Shown here: positions 18,420 through 28,005 of the stretch, in pieces | How positions within the stretch are numbered: the first letter of the stretch is position 1 | Layout of the letters: each line of letters opens with the position of its first letter | Made by a program: the position numbers and the translations under genes | Origin: Rhynchopus euleeides | Lineage: Eukaryota > Euglenozoa > Diplonemea > Diplonemida > Diplonemidae | Reading direction: 5' to 3' | NCBI GenBank assembly: GCA_963210315.1 | Contig: OY723265.1 | Span: forward strand, 1,674,001 to 1,738,000 | Length of the DNA stretch: 64,000 nt | The notes under the pieces: model-generated | Database searches by the model: none | What the model was told of the DNA's origin: nothing | The model's input: only the letters and a program-made list of their open reading frames with translations

Positions 18420-18761
18420 TAACATGAACTACACAAACAACAAAGCTCTAGGGCAAACAAACCGCGCACTGGCCGGGGTTGAGCTGCGTGGGGCTCCGTG
18501 CTGGCGGCATGAACAAGGGGCTGTAGGCAAATCTACCATTCACAAGGGGCAGCCCGCTGGTGAGGGGAAAAGGGGGCGAGGTAAAGGGGGGGGGGGGCAG
18601 GGGGGGAGAGGCGAAAGCGACTGACAGCGAGGGCGTGGACCGACTCCGCTGGCGCATTCACCGGAAGAAAGGGGAAGGGGGCACGGGGGTGGGGAACGGG
18701 AGGGGGGGGGGGGAGGGGCGAAAGGAAAGAGGGGGGTAGGGGGGGGGGAGCCGACCTACGG

Positions 18762-21700
18762 CTATCTCGCTCCCCTGGCGGCCCTACTCCCCTGGCTCTG
18801 GGACCCCTGGGAACTCCGCTGCGAAGACCCCCGCGCCCCTGGCCGGCTCGCCCGCGCCCGCTTGCCTGCCCGCGCCCTCAGACGACAACAGACCACGTTG
18901 TACGCCTCCGCCTGTGAGGCCTTGTCATCCCCCAACTCGGCCCACCAAGCCTGAATGGCCCGGAGCGCCGCCTCCTGCTCCTCCTGCGGTCGGTGCACGT
19001 CGGGGCAGAACTGCTCCTCCCACTCCCCCACCGTCGTGGCCCCGTCGTCCTCATCCATCTCCTGACCACGCTGCGGCGATGCCGACTCCCGCTTCCGCTT
19101 CGGCTGCGACGACATCGAGGTGGCTGGTGCTTGCGCAGGGTTGGAGCCTTCCTCGGTGGCGGTCGGGTCGGAGCGGCCGGTGGCCGGGGCGCCGGTGGGT
19201 GCAGGAGGGGGATCACCTTCTCGTCGAGGGGGATCACCCTGGTCCTGCGGCTGCGGGACCCTCGCAGGCGGCTCCTCCGCGTCCCGAGGCCCCAGATCCA
19301 TACAGGTCTCCCCCTGCTCCACGCATTCCCCACACGCCCTGCAATCGCAACCGAAACAACGCCAGTGTTCGACTGCGGTATCCACCGCCTCTGCACAGCG
19401 GGCACAGTAAAAGCGGCGGCGCGACGGCTGGGACGGCACCTGGCACATGGGGAGGCCCTGCTCCCCCCCTGGACAGCCAGTCCGCCCCAACACCGGCGAG
19501 GGGGCGAGGGCAGACACTGCCTCCGCCAGAGGTGGGGGCACCAAAAGGGGGGTGTAGTGCTTTCCCTGATGCTTGACTCCAAGCACTCCGACGAAAGGCT
19601 TCACCCGGGGGCGGTGGACCGTGGGGGGCGCTTGATCAGATAGGACCACCACAGCCCACCCCGACCCCAGCGCAAGTCCATGTACTGCTACCTGGTCCGC
19701 CCAAGAAGCCTCGTCCCGGCTACCCTCGACTCGCATGGCCGCAGCCCAGGACTCGCTGTTCGGCTCGGCCCGAGCACAAAGGCCTGGGTCACGTAGCACC
19801 GCCTGGACGGCTAGCCTCCGCATGCCCGCCGCCGAGCCTCCCATAATGAAAGCCGCCGCATCGAAGAAGCAGTCGCCTGGTGTGAAACGGAACCCCGTGC
19901 ACTCCTGCATCCCCAAAGACCGTTGCAGCCTGGACAGACCGTCCCCTCCCCCTGGGGCCCGGCCCTCCAGCAAAGCCTTTGTCAGTGCGGTGCTCGCCGG
20001 GGGCGGAGGAGGGGGCTCCGCTTGCCCCGGCGGATGAGGGGCCACCCCTTGGTCCTCGCGTGGCAGAGGTAGTGGCGTGCAGACGCACCTGGTGTCGTCT
20101 TCGCCCAGCTCACAGCAGGTCGGGCACACCATCCTCGAGCAGTGACCACACTCCCCATGGTGCACGGCCGTGGTGAAGAGCGACGCACAGAACTGACAGC
20201 AACCCGGTGACCCCGACACATCCACGCGCCCCGGGATAACCGGGCCCTGCGGCACCTCGACCTCCACACACTTCGTGTATGTGACCTGTTCCACCACCTG
20301 GTCCGGCACCGTGACCGGCTTGAACCCCCCGTCCACGCCGCCCACAAAAAGCGCTTGGCATGGTTCACCTGGGGCCACGAGAAGAGGGGGGAGGTTGTCT
20401 CTAAAAACCACAGCGTGGACGTCGAGGGCCACCGCCACCCCACGGAGGGCCACCTGGTCCACGTCTTCGCCACCCCCGGAAGCCAGCATACGCCCCGCCC
20501 ACTCGTCGGGGTCTGAGAGGAGCAGACGGAGTGTGGGCGCTCGACGGACGCACACCACCGCCAGGCGCAGAAGCTTGTCAGCGTCGATGTCAAACCCCAG
20601 GTCACACGCCGCGGCCGTCACCGCCACCACCCACGTTGCTGGGGCCCCCTCCGCCACTGACCCACCCAGGGCGGCGACCTGTTCTGGCATCGTAAGAGCA
20701 TTACCAAGCCCCTCTGCCAGGTCCTCAATAGCCACTCGCGCCCCTCCTCGCTTGTCTCTCCACTTTTCGATGACGACAGAGGGGGACGGAGATGTCGGTG
20801 CTGCCTCTGCCCGAGGGACCGGGTCCGCCTGGGGCACAGGGCGCTCCTCATCAGGGTCAATGAACACCTCCCCCTCCCCACGCGAGTCAACCGAGAACCG
20901 CATGAAGTGGTCCGGGTTCAGGGGGGCCGCGGCCTCTGTAGCCAACGCCGTCCGGCTCACTGCTGCTGGTGATATGGGGCCGCATTCAAGGAGTGTTCGA
21001 CCCAGGATGTGGCTGTACGCGCTACTCACTCTGGTGGCGTGGCTCTGGGTGACCAGAACCCTGCTTCGCCCCGTCCGTTCTGCTGCTAGGCGGCCCAGCT
21101 TGCCGAAAACCTGGTGCGCCGACGGCCCCAGACCCCCGAAAGCCTCCATCGCAAAGGCCGCGAAAATCTGGCCAGATCTCCTGCAGGGATCACGATACCT
21201 CCTGTTCTTCTCTGCCTCCCCCGCTGCCGCCGCCGCTCCAGTAAACCTCGCAGCAGCTTGGACCACGGAAGCCGCGAGGGGATTGCGGATCGTCACGTCG
21301 ATGACCCGCGGCCACACCCGGCGAGTGACAATGTCCCCGGGGCGCTCCTCGGAGTCCGGAAGGATGTGGAGCGTCTCCATCTCGGGGCTCGTACCCGCTT
21401 CCACCGCGAGCCTGTACAGGCTGTCCCGCACGACATCGTGACGCCGAGTGGGCCCACCCCCCACCCTACAGTTCAGCGCGTGGGTGCCGTGCGTGTCCAT
21501 CTCTTGCCCACACCTGCCGCACTTGGCGTCTGGCTCGAAGAGGGAGATGCCCAGCCTGTGCCGCGTCACCACAACTATTTCCTCTCCCCCGACACGCGTC
21601 TCTTCCGTCAGCTTGCCCGCATACGTGGCCCCTGCATGAGGGAGTGACAGGGACCGGTACCTGGCTCTGTCACTGGCGTCTGCCCGCTCGTGCAAGTCTC

Positions 21701-24700
21701 GGTGGTGAACGTCGATGATGGCCAGGGAGAGGTCCTTCTGTTTCACCATCTCCGTGGGGCGGGACTCCGAATCCACAGCATCCCCCTCGCTCACGTCGTT
21801 GTTGTAGGCCGAGCTCAGGGTGTGCCACGCCGCCGTATCCCAGGTGAACTCCTTGTCCAACTCCCGACATAACAGATACCCGTTCTGCATGGAAGCCATC
21901 GCTGCGGCGTGCCAGTGCTCCGTAGAACGGCGTATACCGAGCCCACCCACCCGGACCGGCAGCGTCGCCTGTCGCATGGCGTCGTCCGGGAGAGTGTCGT
22001 CCGCCAGGCAGAGGATACGAGTCAGGCACTTCTCGACCGCCGCATCGCTCTTCGCCAGGTATTCCGTCGCACCCCTATGTCCCAGTGCACGCATGTAGAA
22101 CACCAGGCGCGCGAAACCCTCGCAATGCCGGAGGAGAGCAAGGGCCACTTGCCTGTCTTCGAGCGTCGCCAACGCCTCAAGGTAAGGCGCGAATTCAGCC
22201 AGCTTCTCGTCCATGTAGCGCTCGCAGAACTCTCGCGACCCTATGGGCGTGCCCAGGAGGGTGAAATCGCCCCCCTCACGGTACACCACTCCCGGCTTGT
22301 CAGTCTCATCAGGGAGGCGAAGAAGGAACCCTTGCGCTTCAAGCTCGGTCTTCGAGAGGCGGTTGAGGTCGATAAGCTCACACTTGTCCAGCTTGACCTC
22401 CAACCCCTTCTCCTTGCTCCACTTCACCACGAAATCCAGCGCCTCCTTCACGACTCCCGCTGGCCCCATCAGCACGCCGTCGTCCAGGTAGAAGACACTA
22501 CCTCCACACCCTGCGAAGTGCCCGACCAGCATCTCAGCTAGCTCTTTAATGGCTAGGGAGAAAAGAAGTGGTCCGAGGGGGTCCCCCTGCTGAACTCCAC
22601 ACGTGGACTGGAAGACGTGCCCACTGTACGATAGTGTGGAGGGGGACCCGTAGCACCACTGTGCGAAAGGGAGGAGGCCCGGGATGTCTCGTTCAACCAC
22701 CTCTAGGAACGCCTCCCGGTGGACAGAGTTGAACGCGTTCTTGAAATCGATTTTAAGAACGACAGCATCCCGGGGCCCACCACCTGCGGCTGTCGCCTTG
22801 GCGCGCTCCGCCCACTGTGCCACCACCGCTACACCCGCCTCGAGTCCCCGTTGAACTGCGACGCCCACCTGCTTCCCTTTCATCAGGATGCGCCGTGCTG
22901 CGTCTTTATGGCGAGTGGAGAGCAGCTTGGCGGTTAGCCTCCTCAGAGTCTCACCGCACGCTATCGGTCGCACATCACCGTCGCTCTTCTTCAAAGCGGT
23001 GAGCTTGGCGCCTGCCAGGATCGGCATGATCTCCTGCGGAGCCCTGCCTGACGCCATCAGGTTCACCACCTGTGTGAGCCACGCCAACGGCTTCGCCCCT
23101 GCCGCGTCTTTACACTCAACTGCCTGGCGGACGTGATCCGGGCGTAGCCCCACTTGACCCCCGGCCGACCCATTAGGGAAGGTCTTGAGTGCACTCATCA
23201 CTTCGGCCGGGGTGAAAGGCCGGCACGTGGCAGGGGCTGGTTCGCGCGCATGCGGTGGAACTCCGGTCGGGTGTTTCGATTCAAGGGCTGCACGCGTGCT
23301 GTCTGTGTTCTCCGCCACCACCTCAGGGATGAGGCTCTTGTGTGCCGCGGACATGCGATTCTGCCGTGCATACTTCGCGACACGCCTTTCCATTTCGCCA
23401 GGGCGCGGGGGCCCCCCCACTTTTGGCGGCTGCGCCTTCTTCTCGCACGCTTCTACCCACAGCAGGTTGAAGTCCCCCTTCGCCCAGCGATCGAAAGTCC
23501 TCAGCCTGTCCCTGATGGTCCCCTCCATCCTGTCCCCCATCCGCGCCCCCCGTAGCAGGACTGACGGGGCCAGCAGCAGCGCTGTCCATGCCTGCACTGT
23601 GTTGTGGGCCGCCACCTCCCGGAGTAGACCGGCAAACGTCCGCGTCCATGATGCGACGAGGTGGTGCGGCACGGATTCCCACACCTTGATGTGCTCCGCT
23701 CTCACTGCTTCGAGCCCTGGGAGGGCTTTTGCCTGCACCCCTTCCCCCGCCGGCACTGCTTCGGGTTCCGGCTCGAGTCTGTGCCGACAAGCCAAACACG
23801 CTGTGTACTTGAGCGCGATGACGTTCTCGCAGCGAACACACTCCCGATACCCGATGGCGCGCAGGACACTGGGGGTCACCGTTTCACCCCTGGCTGCGTG
23901 CTTGTTCAGGTGCCCCAGCATGGACCCCCGGAGGATAGGCACGCCACATTGCATAAGGGAGGTGCGACAGCTGTCGTGCGGGCAGTACACCTTGTCCGTG
24001 GCCCTTTGCACCAACTTTGCCTCCACCGTAGCTGCGTCCATGCCCTCCGGCGTGGTGATAACCTGCTCCCCTACAGACTCCGTGGTGAGGAAAGCGGGGT
24101 GCGCCATCCTGATGAGGTCTAGCAGTTGGCCCCTTGGGATGTCCACTTGTTCGTAGTGGTCCCCAGCTAAAGCAATCACCCGGGTGCGCTTGAGGAGGTC
24201 TCTATCCTTCACACTACGGGGGCGGATCGCCACGACTCGATGAGCACCCGGTTGAATGACCACTATATGCAGGTCCCAGAGCCGCGCCGCCAGTTGCAGG
24301 GTGAGGTGGTCCATCCACCCGTCCTCTCCGATCGCGTTGGCATATGCCAGGAAAGCCTCCTTGGCCCCCCCGAAAAATGCCACCAGTTCCGGTCGCGACT
24401 TGGCCGACTTGGCGAGGTCAGCTCGACGCGCCCCGATCACTTCAGCCTCGAAACCCAGGGCCCAGTACCCGCAATCCCCCGTGGCGGAATTGGGGATGCG
24501 GGAGGCGTGCAGCAGGCGCAGTGTCGAATCAACATCAGCCCAGTCCCGCCCATCCCTCGCGCTATCCTCTTCCGCACCGCCCCTGAGGTCCCCGGGAAGG
24601 AGGTGCACCGGCTCCGCCCCGCTCCCCCGCACCGCGACCTGTCCCTCTTGGCCTCCCGGCCCCCACGCCCATGACGGCATCCCCCTTGCTCGCCATACTA

Positions 24701-25394
24701 TCTGTACACCCGTTTTTATAAAAAGGAGGGGCGTGCGTGGCCCCTTCCACTCGCCACACTTCCTCACCACCCACCTCAACGCTGCGCCCCAGCGGAGGAT
24801 GCCCCGTGTCGATGCACCCGGCGGGGGGGGCGGGGGGGGTGAGGTGGGGGGTGGGGGAGGGGGTGAGGGTGGGGTGGGGCGGGGGATGGGTGGACGGAAG
24901 GGGACAAGGTAGACAGGGAGCGAGAGGAGAAACTCGGGGAAGACAGCACAACAGGAAGAGACACCCGAGGGGAAAGGCCCGGCCCCCACGACCCCTCCCT
25001 CCCTATCTGCTGTGGGGGCACCGGTCGGGGTGCCCCGGGTCGCGCGCCGATCTGCTCTCCCAGTCGAAGACTGGCTTCGCGGTAAACCGCGGGCGTGGCT
25101 GTCGACCACGCGCCTGTGGGTTCCCCCACGCGTTTCTGGGTGCGCACCCAGGGACCGGGCCCGGAGCCACTGACGGGCTCTATGCGCATCGTTTCGCCCT
25201 GCTAAGAGGACGGCGCACGGTACCACTCGGCCCGCTCGCCTGCTCCGCCGCCCCAGGAGGGCCGTCAGCCGCCCCCTCCTTCTCGCCCGCCATCGCCCGC
25301 GTCGCCTTCTTCTGGCCGGCTTGGCCCAGCTCGCCGCTGTCACTGCCGCCCAGCACGCCGCTATCACCGCCGCGAGAAGTCCCAGCATCGTCAT
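18762..25394 (-). CDS. Retrotransposon polyprotein: OTU, RT, RLE, OTU-like x2
   Basis: 2210 residues if started at 25394; an ATG at 24680 would give 1972 and skip a Pro-rich, G-run leader. Numbered from 24680: an OTU-like cysteine protease at ~62-180 (Cys in TGDCGYW, His in GDHYEQV); a CCHH-like zinc segment; reverse transcriptase with FYLDDGVLMG (DNA about 22478-22500); a Cys/His cluster CGRCGQ..H...H..NC; and a restriction-like endonuclease core RPGDIV...IDVTI, the order seen in R2/NeSL/CRE-type elements. After the nuclease come a second OTU-shaped region without the catalytic Cys and His, a Cys-rich finger, a third OTU-like domain (Cys in PGDCFFDAAAF, His in KHYTPL), another Cys-rich finger and a basic tail. 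RT and nuclease would carry out target-primed insertion. OTU domains may process the polyprotein or remove ubiquitin (inference). The frame is undamaged. Confidence 0.85.
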   Translation of the reverse strand: MTMLGLLAAVIAACWAAVTAASWAKPARRRRRGRWRARRRGRLTALLGRRSRRAGRVVPCAVLLAGRNDAHRARQWLRARSLGAHPETRGGTHRRVVDSHARGLPRSQSSTGRADRRATRGTPTGAPTADREGGVVGAGPFPSGVSSCCAVFPEFLLSLPVYLVPFRPPIPRPTPPSPPPPPPTSPPPPPPPGASTRGILRWGAALRWVVRKCGEWKGPRTPLLFIKTGVQIVWRARGMPSWAWGPGGQEGQVAVRGSGAEPVHLLPGDLRGGAEEDSARDGRDWADVDSTLRLLHASRIPNSATGDCGYWALGFEAEVIGARRADLAKSAKSRPELVAFFGGAKEAFLAYANAIGEDGWMDHLTLQLAARLWDLHIVVIQPGAHRVVAIRPRSVKDRDLLKRTRVIALAGDHYEQVDIPRGQLLDLIRMAHPAFLTTESVGEQVITTPEGMDAATVEAKLVQRATDKVYCPHDSCRTSLMQCGVPILRGSMLGHLNKHAARGETVTPSVLRAIGYRECVRCENVIALKYTACLACRHRLEPEPEAVPAGEGVQAKALPGLEAVRAEHIKVWESVPHHLVASWTRTFAGLLREVAAHNTVQAWTALLLAPSVLLRGARMGDRMEGTIRDRLRTFDRWAKGDFNLLWVEACEKKAQPPKVGGPPRPGEMERRVAKYARQNRMSAAHKSLIPEVVAENTDSTRAALESKHPTGVPPHAREPAPATCRPFTPAEVMSALKTFPNGSAGGQVGLRPDHVRQAVECKDAAGAKPLAWLTQVVNLMASGRAPQEIMPILAGAKLTALKKSDGDVRPIACGETLRRLTAKLLSTRHKDAARRILMKGKQVGVAVQRGLEAGVAVVAQWAERAKATAAGGGPRDAVVLKIDFKNAFNSVHREAFLEVVERDIPGLLPFAQWCYGSPSTLSYSGHVFQSTCGVQQGDPLGPLLFSLAIKELAEMLVGHFAGCGGSVFYLDDGVLMGPAGVVKEALDFVVKWSKEKGLEVKLDKCELIDLNRLSKTELEAQGFLLRLPDETDKPGVVYREGGDFTLLGTPIGSREFCERYMDEKLAEFAPYLEALATLEDRQVALALLRHCEGFARLVFYMRALGHRGATEYLAKSDAAVEKCLTRILCLADDTLPDDAMRQATLPVRVGGLGIRRSTEHWHAAAMASMQNGYLLCRELDKEFTWDTAAWHTLSSAYNNDVSEGDAVDSESRPTEMVKQKDLSLAIIDVHHRDLHERADASDRARYRSLSLPHAGATYAGKLTEETRVGGEEIVVVTRHRLGISLFEPDAKCGRCGQEMDTHGTHALNCRVGGGPTRRHDVVRDSLYRLAVEAGTSPEMETLHILPDSEERPGDIVTRRVWPRVIDVTIRNPLAASVVQAAARFTGAAAAAGEAEKNRRYRDPCRRSGQIFAAFAMEAFGGLGPSAHQVFGKLGRLAAERTGRSRVLVTQSHATRVSSAYSHILGRTLLECGPISPAAVSRTALATEAAAPLNPDHFMRFSVDSRGEGEVFIDPDEERPVPQADPVPRAEAAPTSPSPSVVIEKWRDKRGGARVAIEDLAEGLGNALTMPEQVAALGGSVAEGAPATWVVAVTAAACDLGFDIDADKLLRLAVVCVRRAPTLRLLLSDPDEWAGRMLASGGGEDVDQVALRGVAVALDVHAVVFRDNLPPLLVAPGEPCQALFVGGVDGGFKPVTVPDQVVEQVTYTKCVEVEVPQGPVIPGRVDVSGSPGCCQFCASLFTTAVHHGECGHCSRMVCPTCCELGEDDTRCVCTPLPLPREDQGVAPHPPGQAEPPPPPPASTALTKALLEGRAPGGGDGLSRLQRSLGMQECTGFRFTPGDCFFDAAAFIMGGSAAGMRRLAVQAVLRDPGLCARAEPNSESWAAAMRVEGSRDEASWADQVAVHGLALGSGWAVVVLSDQAPPTVHRPRVKPFVGVLGVKHQGKHYTPLLVPPPLAEAVSALAPSPVLGRTGCPGGEQGLPMCQVPSQPSRRRFYCARCAEAVDTAVEHWRCFGCDCRACGECVEQGETCMDLGPRDAEEPPARVPQPQDQGDPPRREGDPPPAPTGAPATGRSDPTATEEGSNPAQAPATSMSSQPKRKRESASPQRGQEMDEDDGATTVGEWEEQFCPDVHRPQEEQEAALRAIQAWWAELGDDKASQAEAYNVVCCRLRARAGKRARASRPGARGSSQRSSQGSQSQGSRAARGAR
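25010..25195 (-). other. Seven consecutive hairpins in the retrotransposon leader
   Basis: Adjoining perfect or near-perfect stem-loops follow each other about every 20 nt. They include GGGGCACC/GGTGCCCC, CCAGTC-GAA-GACTGG, CGCGG-TAAA-CCGCG, GCGTGG/CCACGC, GTGGG/CCCAC, the palindrome CTGGGTGCGCACCCAG, and GAGCC/GGCTC. They lie upstream of the alternative start at 24680, so they may be 5' UTR RNA structure. Confidence 0.6.
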
Positions 25395-25440
25395 CCGCCG
25401 GGGTGGGGGGGATGGGGGGGGTGAGGGAGGGTTTTTTTTC

Positions 25441-26863
25441 GATGTTTGTTGGGTTTTGAAAAGTGGGGAACGGGGAAATCTATTGGCTCGGTTTGTACCT
25501 TCCCGTTGTGAAGATATTCACCGGGCAGTTACCGAGCTTGGGGAGGGGGTTGTTGAGTAAGACAAACACGAAAATTGGGGAGGGGGGGGGGGGGTGGGGC
25601 GGAAGCGGATGGCAGGCTGAGATGGTGATGCCTCGCTTTTGTGTCGTTTGTGGTCGGTGGGGAGCCGAGCCTCTGCGGTGTGGGGACAGCCCCGTACCCC
25701 ACCAGCCGCGTTACGCAACCAATGAAGTACAGAAACAATGAAGTACAGAAACTGTAGCTTAAGAAATCGTTGGTCTGCCACACTCTGAAAAACCGAAAAA
25801 TTTCCGAAAAAATCGAAAATTTTGGCCTTTCCTGGCCTGTGTGGTCCCAAAGGGCCCAGGTTGCCCGGTTTTTCTCCCAAAAACACCCCAAAAATTTTTC
25901 CAAGGACGTCGGTAAAGCCGAGCCCTTTGTACAACCGTTTCACTCTGACTTCTGTCTGTCTGTCCTGTGTGCCATCAGTGTGTCCCCGTTCCAGTGATTC
26001 CGCTCCATCCCATTGAGTGTCTCTCAGTTCTGCTCGTTCTGACAGTGGAGGTGGTCTCCTGCGACTGCGTCGGTTTCTTGGCTGCCCCGTGTCTGCAGTT
26101 CCACTTGTGTCATGGACTCGTTGTGGTTACTGGTGCTCTGCAATATTTTCGCTGCTGCTCGTTAGTTCCGTCCCGTTTCATTCCCAGCTGCTCAGGGAGA
26201 GCTGCCCTGTGTTTGCCGCAAAGGGCGCTGCTGATCCTTGTTCCTCATCGCGTTGTGACTCCCATTCAGCCTGGCGGGGCAGTCTTCAGCGTTCAAACTA
26301 CCTGATAGTTCCCGAAGTTCCCGAAGTTCGCGGATTCCCCCGCTCATCTTGCACCATATGGGCACCAAGCCGGCAACGATAGCCTGTGGCGTTGAGGCGC
26401 CATCGGCTGTCTCCCGGAGCATTTCCAACCTCACATCCGTGAGGCCACCCAGGTTTGTGGGTTCCATAAAGAACTCAGGCGGGTGCCGCTCTCGTACCCC
26501 CGCATGCCTCACCCGCCGCGAACGAGGGAGGCCGCCACGCATGAGGAGCTTCTCTTCGCCACCTCCCGCTGCTCGTCAGTCAGGGAGCTACACCCCGTTT
26601 TTTCGGTTGAAGTTTTTTCTGATCAGAGTTGCACCCACCGTTTCTCTCCGTCCAGCCCGAGAATGTCGAACCCTGAAAAATCGACAACACCCCACATCCT
26701 GCACCTGAGACGCGGCTTCCTTATCTGAGGGGCCGCGTCCAAATACACGGACTTTGCTAAACTGGACCCAACTCCCCACACCCTTTTTTTTGCCATTTTT
26801 TCAAAAAATCCCCCAAAATTTTCCAAATTTTTCAAAAATTTCCTAAATTTAGGACACCCTCCC
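25441..26863. other. Intergenic; no gene recognised
   Basis: It has a G tract near 25580, a direct repeat (CAATGAAGTACAGAAA twice at 25719-25752), and A/T-rich stretches. A minus-strand open stretch at about 26290-26470 has protein-like texture (EPTNLGGLTDVRLEML) but no known motif. A 23-nt phrase around 26750 (TTTGCTAAACTGGACCC) recurs near 46350. Confidence 0.45.
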
Positions 26864-27485
26864 CAGGTGTATTTCTAGTGGGGGATGAGGATGAGTCTTT
26901 TTGGCATCCGCCCTTTTTCCGGGTTTTTTCCAGCCAAAACCAGGTTTTTTTTCCAGCAAAAAACCGGTTTTTTTCCAGCCAAAATCTGGTTTTTTTCCAG
27001 CCAAGAGCCAGACGTTCACTACCGTGGCCTCCGGCGGCTGGGGGGATCCGCCCCCCAGACCCCCCTGTGGTGGATATCTCGTACCCAAGTCCTTCGATTC
27101 CCATCAGGTCAGGGAATCCAACAGCTCCAGTAGCCTCAGGAGGACGCAGCCAACTCACACAGAATCTGTCCGCCCACAATGAACAGATGTTCGCTACCGT
27201 GGCCTCCGGCGGGGGGCTCCGCCCCCAGACCCCCCGTGTAGCGTGTGTCTGCCCGTCTAGTAACCGCAGCAAGTCGTTGGGCTGTTTCAGCTGTGGCATA
27301 TCAGGGGGTATCGTCGGAATAACGGTCCCGAAAGCCGTTTTTTTGGGTTTTCCTCCAGCACCCGAGGATGGCGCGAGCGGGAGGAATCGTGGAAGGAACC
27401 TATTTGGTCCAAGACCAAGGGCCCCACACTGGGGAGGAGGGACACCATTTTTGGCTGGGAAGACCGGGGATTAAAAATACACCTG
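26864..27485. mobile_element. MITE-like element with CAGGTGTATTT termini
   Basis: Left end CAGGTGTATTTCTAGTGGGG; right end AAATACACCTG in inverse orientation. No clear target duplication is seen. It contains the GC-hairpin cassette at 27008-27240. Another left end of the same family is at 17970. Confidence 0.55.
27008..27240 (+). repeat. GC-hairpin passenger cassette, copy B
   Basis: Two units contain ACCGTGGCCTCCGGCGG plus a GGGGGGATCCGCCCCCC-type hairpin. They are joined by a spacer with TCAGGGAATCC and AGGACGCAGCCAACTCACAC. The same arrangement occurs at 13018-13250 (inverted) and 31862-32085. Confidence 0.85.
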
Positions 27486-28005
27486 CCCAACGGTACTTGT
27501 CAGGCGGAAAATGCAGCGATGGGGGAAGTGCGAGGTGCTTGCCACACACAGTCTTCTGCGCCTGCCAATCACACCAACACTTCCGCAGGCGAAATTTTCT
27601 GTGTGTGTCGTGCGATCAAAGAAGATCTTTTTTTCGTTTACCTTTCGGAAATACGACCAAACTATTCACGGATGATACTGCACGGCTCCTGTGTTTTCAC
27701 AAGACAAATGGTTTCAACGGTTTCCGCTTGGCTCACAAACAGCGCCCTGTCTTTTGTTGTACAAAGCCACATTTTACAGTTTGATTCAAAATTGAAATTG
27801 CCATTTCTTCTGAACGATTCTCTCACAGTCCTCCCATACCCCGCCCCATGTTGCTGTGGGCGATTCATGGGTCCCAGAAACCGACCCGTCCCCCGCCCCA
27901 TCCACCCACCCAGCTCAGACCCTGAATTGTTTCACTGAGTCACTGTCAGTCTGGACGAGGGGTGCTCAACACACATCCACCCGACAGGTTCTATCAAGGT
28001 GCAGC
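27486..28005. other. Upstream region of receptor 1
   Basis: No gene is seen. A CA-rich tract ends in CCGACAG at 27987, 18 nt before the ATG at 28006. Confidence 0.5.

Larger units (their letters stand above)
18420..25440 (-). mobile_element. RLE-type non-LTR retrotransposon (limits approximate)
   Basis: The coding strand is minus. One giant ORF is followed downstream (18761 down to about 18420) by a G/A-rich 3' UTR with G runs up to ~13. No LTRs or inverted repeats are seen. I could not find a target-site duplication or poly(A) tail, so both ends are estimates. Confidence 0.75.
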
